A stretch of 43,527 nucleotides of DNA from Thermoproteales archaeon (lineage in GTDB: Archaea; Thermoproteota; Thermoprotei; Thermofilales; Thermofilaceae), in contig JAGGXB010000094.1 of assembly GCA_021163245.1 (NCBI GenBank), forward strand, positions 1 through 43,527, given 5' to 3'. Positions 35,389 through 43,046 of the stretch are shown one piece after another (the first letter of the stretch is position 1; each line of letters begins with the position of its first letter). The notes under the pieces were generated by a model that searched no databases, was not told where the DNA came from, and was given only the letters and a program-made list of their open reading frames with translations. The translations under genes were made by a program, and so were the position numbers.

Positions 35389-36732
35389 ATGCCAAAAGTT
35401 GTTATCATAGGCTATGGTTCTGCTGGAATGACTGCTGCAGGATATTCTAGAATCACAGATCGTAAATCTCAAATTATAGTTTTTGAAAAAAGACCGTATG
35501 CAATTTATCATCCCTGTTCTTTACCTGATGTTCTTTCAGGCTACATTAAGGGATGGGATGCCGTAAAGGAAGACGCACCAAGAGTTCCAAACATGAAAGT
35601 ATTGACTTCAACATTAGTTGAAGAAATAGATCCCGACAACAAAAAAGTTATAGCTAGAAACTTGAAAACCGGTGAAAAAATTATTGAAAGCTACGACAAA
35701 CTTATCTTAGCAAATGGGGCTAAACCAGCAATCCCAAGAGTTATAAAAATAGAAGATTCGAGTAATGTTTTTACATTTAAAGTTGTAGAAGACGGTATAG
35801 AAATTGAGAAGGCGGCAACAAAGTATAAAAAAGGTATTATTGTCGGAGGAAGCGCAATTGGGATAGAGACTGCCCATGCTTTAAGAATTAGAGGCATAGA
35901 TGTAACATTAATCGAATATTTTCCTCAGTTAATGCCTGGAAAAATGGATAAGGACTTAGCTGATAGAGTAAGTAATTTATTAAAAGAAGAAGGTGTGAAC
36001 GTTGTTTTAGGTGAAGGCGTTACACTTATCGAAGGTCCTGAAGGCAAGAAATTGGTCCATACAAATAATTCTACATTTGAAGCAGGTTTTGTGGTTATGG
36101 CGACAGGAGTAAAACCCGATACTACATTAGCTGAGCAAGTAGGTCTTGAATTAGGAGAAACTAGAGGTATAAAGGTTGATGAAAGCATGAGAACAAGTAA
36201 TCCAGATATATTCGCAGCCGGAGACAACGCAGAAGTTACAGATATTGTAACAGGAAGAAAAACATTAAGTCCCTTTGCCAGTACAGCAATTATGATGGGA
36301 AGAGTTGCAGGAATAAACGCTGTTGGCGGGGATGAATCCTTAGAGGGAGTAACAAATGTATGGATTATTAATTTAGGTAAATTAAAATTCGGTGCAGTTG
36401 GAATCACAGAAAATATGGCTAAAAAACTCGGATTAAATGTTTTTCAAGTTACTGTCTCTACACAAGAAAAATTAGCAATATACCCAGATGCAAGTTCTAT
36501 AACGATAAGATTGCTTGTACATAAAGCAAGTCATAGAATTTTAGGTGGTCAAGTTATAGGAGATGGAGATGTTGCTGAAAAATTAAATATTCTTTCAATC
36601 TTAATCGAGAGAAAAGCTACAGTGGAAGAATTATCACGTATCGAGACGGCTTATACACCTTCTATATGCGAAGTAATACATCCATTACATACAGCTGCTG
36701 ATGCAGCTATAAGAAGACTGAGGAGAAGATAA
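35389..36732 (+). CDS. CoA-disulfide reductase/NADH oxidase-like flavoprotein
   Basis: A 447-residue pyridine nucleotide-disulfide oxidoreductase. The FAD site VVIIGYGSAGMTAAG opens the protein. The single redox cysteine is Cys43 in YHPCSLPDVLSGYI, the position used by CoA-disulfide reductases and NADH oxidases. The second GxGxxG-like site is GIIVGGSAIGIETAHALR, then the FAD motif IFAAGDNAE and a C-terminal dimerisation domain. It reduces CoA disulfide, persulfide or oxygen; sulfur metabolism is plausible. ATG 35389 is preferred over 35344 because AGGTG lies just upstream and the Rossmann strand starts at once. Confidence 0.87.
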   Translation: MPKVVIIGYGSAGMTAAGYSRITDRKSQIIVFEKRPYAIYHPCSLPDVLSGYIKGWDAVKEDAPRVPNMKVLTSTLVEEIDPDNKKVIARNLKTGEKIIESYDKLILANGAKPAIPRVIKIEDSSNVFTFKVVEDGIEIEKAATKYKKGIIVGGSAIGIETAHALRIRGIDVTLIEYFPQLMPGKMDKDLADRVSNLLKEEGVNVVLGEGVTLIEGPEGKKLVHTNNSTFEAGFVVMATGVKPDTTLAEQVGLELGETRGIKVDESMRTSNPDIFAAGDNAEVTDIVTGRKTLSPFASTAIMMGRVAGINAVGGDESLEGVTNVWIINLGKLKFGAVGITENMAKKLGLNVFQVTVSTQEKLAIYPDASSITIRLLVHKASHRILGGQVIGDGDVAEKLNILSILIERKATVEELSRIETAYTPSICEVIHPLHTAADAAIRRLRRR

Positions 36733-36733
36733 A

Positions 36734-37393
36734 TTAACAAATCTTAATTTTTTTATCTTTGCTAAGTATACGGTTGATTTCATCTTCGATAACTCTATTT
36801 TTCAAATATTCTATTTCTTCTTCACTTATAGCAGGTCTACCATTAATTACAGGATAAGTGTACGGTAAATATATTGTATTTTTTTTATTAACACTTATTT
36901 CTATTCCGTACATTACATCTATGTTATCTAGCCTCGTACCTTTGTAAACCATTAAAGCAATCAGTCCTGCCATATCTATAGGAAATTGACCATATCCTAA
37001 ATTTCTGTATATAACCTCCTTAAAATTCTCTCTCTTAATTTTATTTGATAATTCTATATTTGTTCTATGTTTTGGAGGAAAGTCGCCCATAATACCTCCA
37101 ATCAATACAATGGTACCATCATCAAAATCAGTAATCTTTAAAGATTTACTTGCATCTGGATCTAATATTATCAATCTCGAATTTTTAAATGATAGAAATG
37201 ATATAGACTCCTTAAATACATTTTCAGTTATCTTCTTCATACAATAATATTCATATTCGTCTTTTATGTTTGTAAAAAATATATTTCTTTTGCCTACTAT
37301 CCTGGCAAGATTTTTGTATTCTATATATAGCCATCTACTTATAGGTTCCTCTAGATTCTCGACAAAAACCCTAAACCTACGTTTTTTATTCAT
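36734..37393 (-). CDS. SPOUT methyltransferase of the Sfm1 type
   Basis: A 219-residue protein resembling yeast Sfm1 and its archaeal relatives (the SPOUT family annotated as predicted RNA methyltransferase). Shared features are VENLEEPISRWLYIEYKNLARIVG near the start, LDPDA, then IGGIMGDFPPKHRT (the SAM-binding knot region), NLGYGQFPIDMAG, and the late LPYTYPVINGRPAIS. Sfm1 methylates an arginine of ribosomal protein uS3 in yeast; the archaeal substrate is unknown. A C/D-box sRNA-like element ends 5-7 nt before its ATG, so the two share a transcript. Confidence 0.8.
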   Translation of the reverse strand: MNKKRRFRVFVENLEEPISRWLYIEYKNLARIVGKRNIFFTNIKDEYEYYCMKKITENVFKESISFLSFKNSRLIILDPDASKSLKITDFDDGTIVLIGGIMGDFPPKHRTNIELSNKIKRENFKEVIYRNLGYGQFPIDMAGLIALMVYKGTRLDNIDVMYGIEISVNKKNTIYLPYTYPVINGRPAISEEEIEYLKNRVIEDEINRILSKDKKIKIC

Positions 37394-37397
37394 AATG

Positions 37398-37449
37398 GAT
37401 CAGCAGTCTAGCGGTCTTCATCAATCCGCCCTTACAAGGATCATCATAC
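37398..37449 (-). ncRNA. C/D box sRNA-like element with two guides matching tRNA-Val(UAC)
   Basis: Read on the minus strand: C box ATGATGA (37441-37447), a 12-nt spacer, D'-like CGGA (37425-37428), C' box TTGATGA (37418-37424), a 14-nt spacer, and D box CTGA (37400-37403). The first spacer is antisense to CCCTTACAAGG, the anticodon arm of a tRNA-Val(UAC). The second is antisense to AGTCTAGCGGT, a common archaeal tRNA D-arm. By the N+5 rule the D' guide would direct 2'-O-methylation to U34. Weak points: D' is non-canonical and touches C', and no terminal stem is seen. The alternative is a degenerate tRNA-Val fragment read on the + strand. Confidence 0.5.
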
Positions 37450-37465
37450 AAATTTGTTTGATAAT

Positions 37466-37478
37466 CATATTTTTTATC
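37466..37478 (-). promoter_or_regulatory. TATA-like element before the sRNA/Sfm1-like gene
   Basis: The minus strand reads ATAAAAAATATG, centred about 25 nt upstream of the C box at 37447. Transcription would therefore start at or very near the sRNA 5' end. A similar AGATAAAATATT lies about 20 nt further upstream, forming a near-direct repeat. Confidence 0.4.
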
Positions 37479-37600
37479 TGATTTTTTGAATATTTTATCT
37501 GACATATTTTGGTTTTATACATGTTTATATTATTATTTATTAAATATAAAATTTTTTCTTTGAGCTTTAGATTGTTTTTATACATCTTGTTATTTAGATT

Positions 37601-37740
37601 ATGGGGGTTAATAAGATAATTCTGTTTGTAGGCTGTATATTAGCTATCTCGGTTACGTTATTGATTTTTAGGCCTTGGAATATGCATGTCGAGTATAGGA
37701 TTCGCTATCTGAGGGATAGGGCTGTTGAGGTTGCTAAAGC
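37601..37740 (+). pseudogene. 5' part of a small membrane protein cut by the insertion sequence
   Basis: ATG 37601 opens MGVNKIILFVGCILAISVTL and continues as a soluble helix (HVEYRIRYLRDRAVEVAKA) until the frame enters the insertion sequence at 37741 and stops at 37756. Residues 4-23 are a clear signal anchor. A TATA-like TTTTTATACATC lies about 22 nt before the ATG, so the gene had a leaderless promoter. The natural C-terminus is probably the fragment at 38499-38582. Confidence 0.55.
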
Positions 37741-37756
37741 GGTGCTGTCAACTTAA
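37741..37756 (+). repeat. Left terminal inverted repeat of the IS6 element
   Basis: GGTGCTGTCAACTTAA, an exact inverted match to 38483-38498. The last three bases are the stop of the interrupted upstream frame. Confidence 0.9.
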
Positions 37757-37793
37757 GCTTTTATTAGTGGGATCCGCCCCCTAAATATATGCT

Positions 37794-38486
37794 ATGAGCC
37801 AAGAAGCCTTTATACTAAGAGAGCGGACCCCAATTGAAATAGTGTTTTATGCAATATATCTTTATCTCTCAGGTTTGAGCCTCAGGCAGACTTCTAGGGC
37901 TCTACAGGCTTTAGGCGTTGCTAGGAGCCATGAAGCAGTGAGACTATGGGTTCATAGGCTTACCAGCAGGGCGGAGAAACTTGTACTGAGTGAGCGTGCA
38001 GAGGTTGCGATAGTGGATGAGACTGTGGTAAACGTTGGCGGTAGACAGGTATGGCTCTGGCTTGCTATAGAGCCTGAGCACAGGACTGTTCTGGCAGCAA
38101 TGCTTACGCAGACAAGGAACGCCCTAGTAGCCTACAGCCTGCTTGCAAGTTTGCGCCGCCGCAGGGTAAGGCATGTCATAACTGATGGTGCACCATGGTA
38201 TAGGCTTGTAACCAGCTGGACAAGGCTGAGGCACAGTGTCGTACGTGGTGGCTTACGTAGCTATGTTGAGCGTTTCATAGGGGCGGTAAAGGATAGGCTT
38301 AGGGGCTTTGACTGTTATTTCCCGTCGCCAAAGGGGTTGCTTGCATCTGCCTTAAGGCTTGTCTATGCCTGGGTCGGCTTCTACAACTATGCCAGAGATC
38401 ATCTAAGCTTTGGAAGACCTCCGAGGCCACTACCCGGCGCTAACGAGCTAGAAAGACTCAAAACAATAGCAATAAGAGGTGATTAA
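37794..38486 (+). CDS. IS6-family transposase
   Basis: A 230-residue DDE transposase of the IS6/IS240 type. An N-terminal helix-turn-helix (LSLRQTSRALQALGVARSHE, about 28-47) precedes the catalytic core. Candidate DDE residues are Asp75 (IVDET), Asp131 (ITDGAPWY) and Glu159 (RSYVERFIGAVKDR). Full length and without frameshifts, so it may still be active. It transposes through co-integrates. The stop lies within the right terminal repeat. Confidence 0.9.
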   Translation: MSQEAFILRERTPIEIVFYAIYLYLSGLSLRQTSRALQALGVARSHEAVRLWVHRLTSRAEKLVLSERAEVAIVDETVVNVGGRQVWLWLAIEPEHRTVLAAMLTQTRNALVAYSLLASLRRRRVRHVITDGAPWYRLVTSWTRLRHSVVRGGLRSYVERFIGAVKDRLRGFDCYFPSPKGLLASALRLVYAWVGFYNYARDHLSFGRPPRPLPGANELERLKTIAIRGD

Positions 38487-38498
38487 GTTGACAGCACC
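38483..38498 (+). repeat. Right terminal inverted repeat of the IS6 element
   Basis: TTAAGTTGACAGCACC, an exact inverted match to the left end. It overlaps the transposase stop codon at 38484-38486. Confidence 0.9.
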
Positions 38499-38582
38499 CC
38501 AGATATAACAGTAAAGGTCTATCTTGTCAGCTCCGGTAAGAGCTGGAGGCTTCTAGGAAGAAGAGAATACGTTTTAAGATAA
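38499..38582 (+). pseudogene. 3' remnant of the gene interrupted by the IS
   Basis: Immediately after the right terminal repeat an open frame encodes PDITVKVYLVSSGKSWRLLG then RREYVLR and a stop. It looks like the beta-strand C-terminus of a small protein and has no start of its own. It probably completes the fragment at 37601-37740, but simply removing the IS leaves the two parts two bases out of frame, so some bases were lost or gained. Confidence 0.4.
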
Positions 38583-38846
38583 GTTCCCTTCGGCACATAT
38601 AAGGTACTTATTAAAGGCAGTATAGACGATCCGGCTATTTACACTATACATGTTTATTCCTGTGCCAGCGAAAAGATCTTTATATAACTTTAGGAAAACA
38701 AGCTTCAGCAAAGTCCATACGTGTCCTTTGTGCGAAATACTTAATGTGAACTTTGACAATCTCTCGCCTAAGTATCTCAACTGCTTAAGATTATCTTTTA
38801 GTAATTCATAGGAAGTATCTTCAAGTTTTGAATCTATAACTGTCAC
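38574..38846 (-). CDS. Hypothetical protein, possibly a remnant
   Basis: A 90-residue frame with a GTG start (MTVIDSKLEDTSYELLKDNL...). It is helical and basic and has no motif I recognise. The frame is open a few codons further upstream to TAG but without a better start. No clear ribosome binding site is seen. It lies between the insertion sequence and a decayed polymerase, so it may itself be a gene fragment. Confidence 0.25.
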   Translation of the reverse strand: MTVIDSKLEDTSYELLKDNLKQLRYLGERLSKFTLSISHKGHVWTLLKLVFLKLYKDLFAGTGINMYSVNSRIVYTAFNKYLICAEGNLS

Positions 38847-39004
38847 AAATATATTATAGCAGTTCTAGAATATAAAGAAAATTATCCTTATATTTAATTA
38901 AAAATTATGTCATGATAAACATTAAACTAAATTTTATTCGTAAGTAATATATCTGATTCTTTGCTTTTATAACATTGTCGTAGTTTCTAAGACCTAATAT
39001 TTAA

Positions 39005-39022
39005 ATCAAATAATTATTTGAT
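39005..39022. repeat. 18-bp perfect AT-rich palindrome
   Basis: Arms ATCAAATAA with no spacer, in the 210-bp gene-free stretch between the hypothetical ORF and the polymerase remnant. It may be an operator or the remains of a mobile-element end. In such AT-rich DNA chance is possible. Confidence 0.3.
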
Positions 39023-39057
39023 AATCATGGAATTTTTAAAAACCTTTATAAGATAAT

Positions 39058-39582
39058 TTATGAACCTAATAATGTTTCTATATATTTCTCTGAATCATAT
39101 CGTCTGCCATCGAACAACTGCCATGCTTGTACGCGTTTTATGGGATTCTTATGCCTACTATTGATGTATATGAACTCAACCATGGTTCTAGGATCATAAC
39201 CGTTTAGATCTAGTTGTTTAGCGGTTATAAGATAAGAAGCAGAAACCTTATAATCTTTCTTTCTTAGAGTTATCCTTATTATAAGCTTCTCTACTGGCAC
39301 CCTTCTACGGCGTAGTTCTTCAACAGCATTTTCTATAATCTTCTTACACCCGTCAATATTCCTATAGACTTTGTCTTTGATCAGCCCAAGTCGTAAAAAG
39401 GTTCACCAACCTTCTTTTTCAGGTGTTTAAGGTACAGTCTGCGTTTAAGGAATGTCTCAACAACATCAACAAGCAGACCACGATGCCTTGGTTCCACATT
39501 GTTTCTCTTAGTTGTTTCATAACTGACATTGTATCTTACTATGATGTATGATGTTTGGGAACATGGACTCGAAATCCAGAAG
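39058..39582 (-). pseudogene. Decayed family B DNA polymerase fragment
   Basis: Reading across frames on the minus strand gives pieces of an archaeal PolB in the right order. Motif A DFESMFPNII (39547-39576) runs, after a frameshift, into VRYNVSYETTKRNN and GLLVDVVETFLKRRLYLKHL of the fingers. After another shift comes the thumb, GLIKDKVYRN...RRRRVPVEKLIIRITLRKKDYK...AKQLDLNG and RYDSEKYIETLLGS. Motif B (KxxxNSxYG) and motif C (DTDS) are deleted between fingers and thumb. The N-terminal exonuclease part is absent. The uninterrupted 80-codon frame from GTG 39300 is only the thumb and is unlikely to function. Confidence 0.75.
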
Positions 39583-39709
39583 CTATAGTATTAAACCTTA
39601 TTGTCAACGCATACAAAAAGAGAGATATATTGTACTAACTTACCTCAATGAAAAGGGCATGAAACATATCAATATAATATTTAGTTAAGGTTATTCATGT
39701 AGTGGATAA

Positions 39710-40372
39710 TCATCCTACTATAGAACCTCGCGATATTTTAACAATTGTATCCGCTTCTTTGCGTATCTTTTCCGGTATATAATGGGTAGCTATAAGTAGT
39801 ATCTTTCCAAGTTTCTTAAGTTCGGACATCAAATCGATTACCCTGTTCAGAGTTTTCTCGTCAATCAATGTGAAAGGTTCGTCTAGCACATAAAGTTCTG
39901 CTTTTATGCCGAAGGATAAGAGGAGTAAGAGCCTCTTTTTCATACCGCTTGAATAGCTCCCTATACTTTTCTGCCAGTACTCGGTAACTCCCAAGTCTTC
40001 TGAGACCTCTACCATCTTTTTAATATCATAGCCGCCCAACATACACACTGACTCAACGAATTCCTTACCACTCATCCACCATGGCAGAGGCAAACCTTCG
40101 AATGCAAAAGCAATCTTTCCGCGTAGACGATAGTAATACTTCCAAGGATCTAATCCGAACACTTTTACAGAACCCTTAGTAGGCTTTATCATCCCAACTA
40201 TGAGCTTCAGTAGAGTGGTCTTACCAGAACCATTGGGTCCGACTACTAAATGCAATCCATGACCGAGTTTCAAAGTAATATCTCTCAGGGCTAGGTCGAC
40301 CCCAAATCTTTTCCACACGTTCTCTAGAGATATTATTGTCTCGTATTCAGAGTTTCTAGACTCTATCTCCAC
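39710..40372 (-). CDS. ABC transporter ATP-binding protein
   Basis: A 220-residue ABC ATPase. Walker A GPNGSGKTT (45-53), signature SSGMKKRL (141-148), Walker B LYVLDEP (160-166), and the switch His197 in THY are all present, so it should hydrolyse ATP. The Q-loop position reads AFAFEGLPLP, with Glu92 in place of the usual glutamine. It resembles ATPases of two-component drug or bacteriocin exporters (CcmA/NatA-like group). It is the last gene of a five-gene operon and overlaps the permease gene by 10 nt. Confidence 0.9.
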   Translation of the reverse strand: MEIESRNSEYETIISLENVWKRFGVDLALRDITLKLGHGLHLVVGPNGSGKTTLLKLIVGMIKPTKGSVKVFGLDPWKYYYRLRGKIAFAFEGLPLPWWMSGKEFVESVCMLGGYDIKKMVEVSEDLGVTEYWQKSIGSYSSGMKKRLLLLLSFGIKAELYVLDEPFTLIDEKTLNRVIDLMSELKKLGKILLIATHYIPEKIRKEADTIVKISRGSIVG

Positions 40373-41112
40373 CTGACCTCGCCTCGAATATAAACATGTA
40401 GTGACACGACCAAAAGTGCAAGAGATAGCAATAGACGTAAATCAACCGTATATTTTCTCAGCGTTTCGAAAAAGAAGGTATATCCAGTTACTAATCCAGA
40501 GTAAATTTGTAGAAAACCCAGAGGTCCTCCAAAGCCTCCAGTTTCAACGGCATAGGTGTAAAAGACAAATGCCGTAATCAGATACAAAGGCTTCCTAACT
40601 AGCACTGCTAGGGGAACTAAAAAGCCTAGAACATACGTTACATAGATAGCTATCTCAAAAGCTAGCGACAACACCGTACATAGGAATTCAAGCGGGGATT
40701 TTAATACTAAGCCTGGATCCCAGACGAACCACATCAAAAGCTTTGAAGCCAGTATGGGAGAAACAGAGAGTATCAAGGATGCGATATACTTAGCTAAAAA
40801 CTCAATTGTCTTCTTTGAACCAATCATGTGCCTCAGGTAGCTGTACCCGCTTTCAGGGTCGTATGCAAAGTATATCGAGGCTAGAAGAGAACAATGTATA
40901 GCCAGTATTAGGGGCTCAAGGACCGAGCTAGACGCCCTAGCAAGGAGATGAAATACCGATTCGCCCGACCAAATTCTGCAGGACAATACCGCGTATCTGT
41001 CATACATATAAACATATGTGAGGAATACAACCATAGATATTGCCCATATATAGGAATAGTTTAAGTACCAATAAACCAGCCTAACTAGCCTTAACCCTAA
41101 GCCAGACTGCAT
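40363..41112 (-). CDS. ABC-2-like membrane permease
   Basis: A 249-residue protein with about six hydrophobic helices (roughly 15-33, 55-78, 97-125, 143-163, 165-188 and 225-245) and no soluble domain, as in ABC-2-type permeases. It should pair with the ATPase encoded directly downstream. It starts 32 nt inside the preceding gene, which indicates strong translational coupling. I cannot place it in a named subfamily. Confidence 0.75.
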   Translation of the reverse strand: MQSGLGLRLVRLVYWYLNYSYIWAISMVVFLTYVYMYDRYAVLSCRIWSGESVFHLLARASSSVLEPLILAIHCSLLASIYFAYDPESGYSYLRHMIGSKKTIEFLAKYIASLILSVSPILASKLLMWFVWDPGLVLKSPLEFLCTVLSLAFEIAIYVTYVLGFLVPLAVLVRKPLYLITAFVFYTYAVETGGFGGPLGFLQIYSGLVTGYTFFFETLRKYTVDLRLLLSLALLVVSLHVYIRGEVRWR

Positions 41113-41608
41113 AGACCATCACCACACCTAAACCTACAAAACCTACAATAGAGCAAATACTGTAGAATGCTAGAAAACCCTGCTTATCCCCGCTTGCAAT
41201 ACTACTATCTACGCTAACGGTACATTCACCTTTTCCCAAGACAGAGATATCCAGCGAAACCTTGTATACCCCCTCTAGAGGAGCTTTAAAGATCGGCAAT
41301 ATCAGACGGGAAGAGCGAATTTCGCCGGATATAGTCCAGTTCCTCCCACTTGAAATATGTAAGATAGTAAAGTTGAACTCTAATAGCTTAACTTTACATC
41401 CCTCCACATTGGAGGAAACTGAAAGCGTGTTATTTTGATGAAGGAGAATAAATATTTCATCTCTTACTGAACCCGGTGCTCTAAACGTCGTCCAGCCACT
41501 ATTGCTATGGTCACCTCTCTGTTGGACGCTAAACAGGTCATCTATGAAAAGCAGTGGAATTAAAGCAGTCGTTAAGAGCAGAGCTATGGTAAGATATAAG
41601 GACTTCAT
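41081..41608 (-). CDS. Membrane-anchored ectodomain protein of the export cluster
   Basis: A 175-residue protein with a hydrophobic N-terminal segment (about 4-22), an extracytoplasmic beta-rich domain with two cysteines and NxS/T sequons, and a C-terminal transmembrane helix (about 148-170) followed by a short basic tail. The layout repeats that of the larger protein upstream, so it may be its partner or a distant duplicate. It overlaps the upstream gene by 4 nt (ATGA) and the permease by 32 nt. Unrecognised family. Confidence 0.65.
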   Translation of the reverse strand: MKSLYLTIALLLTTALIPLLFIDDLFSVQQRGDHSNSGWTTFRAPGSVRDEIFILLHQNNTLSVSSNVEGCKVKLLEFNFTILHISSGRNWTISGEIRSSRLILPIFKAPLEGVYKVSLDISVLGKGECTVSVDSSIASGDKQGFLAFYSICSIVGFVGLGVVMVYAVWLRVKAS

Positions 41609-43032
41609 CTTATTCTCCCCTTTACCTTAATCAGATTAGCTAAGAATATGGAAATAGTAGCTACGACTATTATAGCATAGGTTATCAACCTTTTCCAATC
41701 AACTTTTCCTGGTGCCCCTATCATACCAACCTTGAGGTTTAAGTTGGTGTACGTAAGCCTCAAAGCTACCGCCTTTGGCTCAAGTGGAAATACTTTTATA
41801 ACTACAAGCTTGTCATCACCGAGTGTCAAAAAGTCGGCTAAACCCGGTAGCCTACCATGGAACATAAGACCTAATGTTCGCACTTCAACCGGTTTAGCCT
41901 CGAGTAGTACTCCATAGAATTTTTCATAAACCATTTTAACCCAATTAACTGGTAGTGTCTCATACCTTCCTCCATTATACTCTATGATATACGTGTATCC
42001 TATGGAATTATAAGAGTACCTACGTTTCTCCATTATTAAAAGCTTCCAAGGCTTACGGTCTCCTACCATCTCATAGACGTTCAGCAGAGTCGTATTAAGC
42101 AAGCCTACTGTCCCATTACCATAATCGACGAGCCTAAACATGGGATAAAGACGTTTCGCCAATGATACTATACGAGCCTTTTCATCAGCCGTTAAATTAT
42201 AGTAGACCGTCCCATATCTAATGGAGCATTTAACGTCACAGCCCGAGATCGCCCTTGACTTATCTATGATGATACCTCCTACAACATAGTTTCTATTCCC
42301 TGTCTCCCGACTATCTAAACATAGTACAGATGCTATACAGGGACCGAGACAATACCTTGAGAGTAAAACCGCCGTAGAGTTACGTTTAAGGTCTTCCGGG
42401 TGAAGCCAGAATATCCATTCACCAAGCCTAGCACCTGTACCAATATCGATAACCTCATGGTTAATCCTTGAAACCCTAACCAGCTTGACGACAGAGTAGT
42501 TAATAGGCCCAGCCACTAGCAAGCCTTCTTTATCCTCTAGTTTAAGCCCTTTAAGTGCTTGGGAGATCTCTCCTCTAATCAATTCATCCCTACTACATAC
42601 TAACCTCAAATTCCTGAACCTAAGTTCGAGGCTAGCATTGAAATAGTCCTGGTCAACACCCAAGATCCTGACTGCCAAGCTGATACCGTCTACACCACCC
42701 CAACAGACTTCACGTACAATACCTTTACGACTTACATTAACTATGGAGAAGGTAAGCAGAAACTCAGGAGTCACATTAAACGCCTTCCTCAAATGATCTA
42801 AGACGATACTCTTAGAGTGATTGACCATCGCAGATTTCAAGCTGGGATCAGCGGTTATAACCAATGTATATTCAAAGAATAAACCTGGTTCAACCCACTT
42901 CTTTTCCCTAGTGGAGTATGATACTAATTTAATTGAAGAGAAAAATATTAAGCATAACAATACAAAAATTAAATAATTTTTAACAGATAAAGAATAAATA
43001 TTTTTATTAAAGATGTCCATAGTGCGTACCAC
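41605..43032 (-). CDS. Large membrane-anchored ectodomain protein of the export cluster
   Basis: A 475-residue protein. A signal anchor lies at about 20-38 (YLIFVLLCLIFFSSIKLVSY). An ectodomain of about 400 residues has seven cysteines (including CLGPC and CDVKC) and many NxS/T sequons. One transmembrane helix (about 448-468) precedes a basic tail. No known domain is recognised. It could receive, fold or process the small cysteine-rich protein encoded 14 nt upstream, or act as an immunity or docking protein. The start is GTG 43032, or ATG 43020. The first 120 bases are AT-rich like the host, the rest clearly more GC-rich. Confidence 0.65.
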   Translation of the reverse strand: MVRTMDIFNKNIYSLSVKNYLIFVLLCLIFFSSIKLVSYSTREKKWVEPGLFFEYTLVITADPSLKSAMVNHSKSIVLDHLRKAFNVTPEFLLTFSIVNVSRKGIVREVCWGGVDGISLAVRILGVDQDYFNASLELRFRNLRLVCSRDELIRGEISQALKGLKLEDKEGLLVAGPINYSVVKLVRVSRINHEVIDIGTGARLGEWIFWLHPEDLKRNSTAVLLSRYCLGPCIASVLCLDSRETGNRNYVVGGIIIDKSRAISGCDVKCSIRYGTVYYNLTADEKARIVSLAKRLYPMFRLVDYGNGTVGLLNTTLLNVYEMVGDRKPWKLLIMEKRRYSYNSIGYTYIIEYNGGRYETLPVNWVKMVYEKFYGVLLEAKPVEVRTLGLMFHGRLPGLADFLTLGDDKLVVIKVFPLEPKAVALRLTYTNLNLKVGMIGAPGKVDWKRLITYAIIVVATISIFLANLIKVKGRIR

Positions 43033-43046
43033 TTTTGACGGTACCT

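Larger units (their letters stand above)
37741..38498 (+). mobile_element. IS6-family insertion sequence, 758 bp
   Basis: A complete element: perfect 16-bp terminal inverted repeats (37741-37756 and 38483-38498) flank one transposase gene. The tips GGTGCTGT resemble the GG..CTGT ends of IS6/IS26-type elements. The DNA is much richer in G and C than its surroundings. No 8-bp target duplication is present: left flank GCTAAAGC, right flank CCAGATAT. It may have arisen by co-integrate formation, a deletion next to it, or recombination between copies. Confidence 0.88.

Noticed and set aside
35925-36407. Long open frame on the minus strand inside the flavoprotein gene
   Set aside because: Low-complexity Ser/Thr/Pro/Ile composition typical of antisense shadows; the + strand has all the motifs of a flavoenzyme.
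38574-38846. Extension of the polymerase remnant into the 90-codon minus-strand frame
   Set aside because: The polymerase C-terminus ends at 39058, and this frame shows no polymerase motif, so it was kept separate at low confidence.
39058-39300. Independent 80-aa hypothetical gene with GTG start
   Set aside because: Its sequence aligns with the thumb of family B DNA polymerases and the homology continues upstream in other frames, so it is part of a pseudogene.
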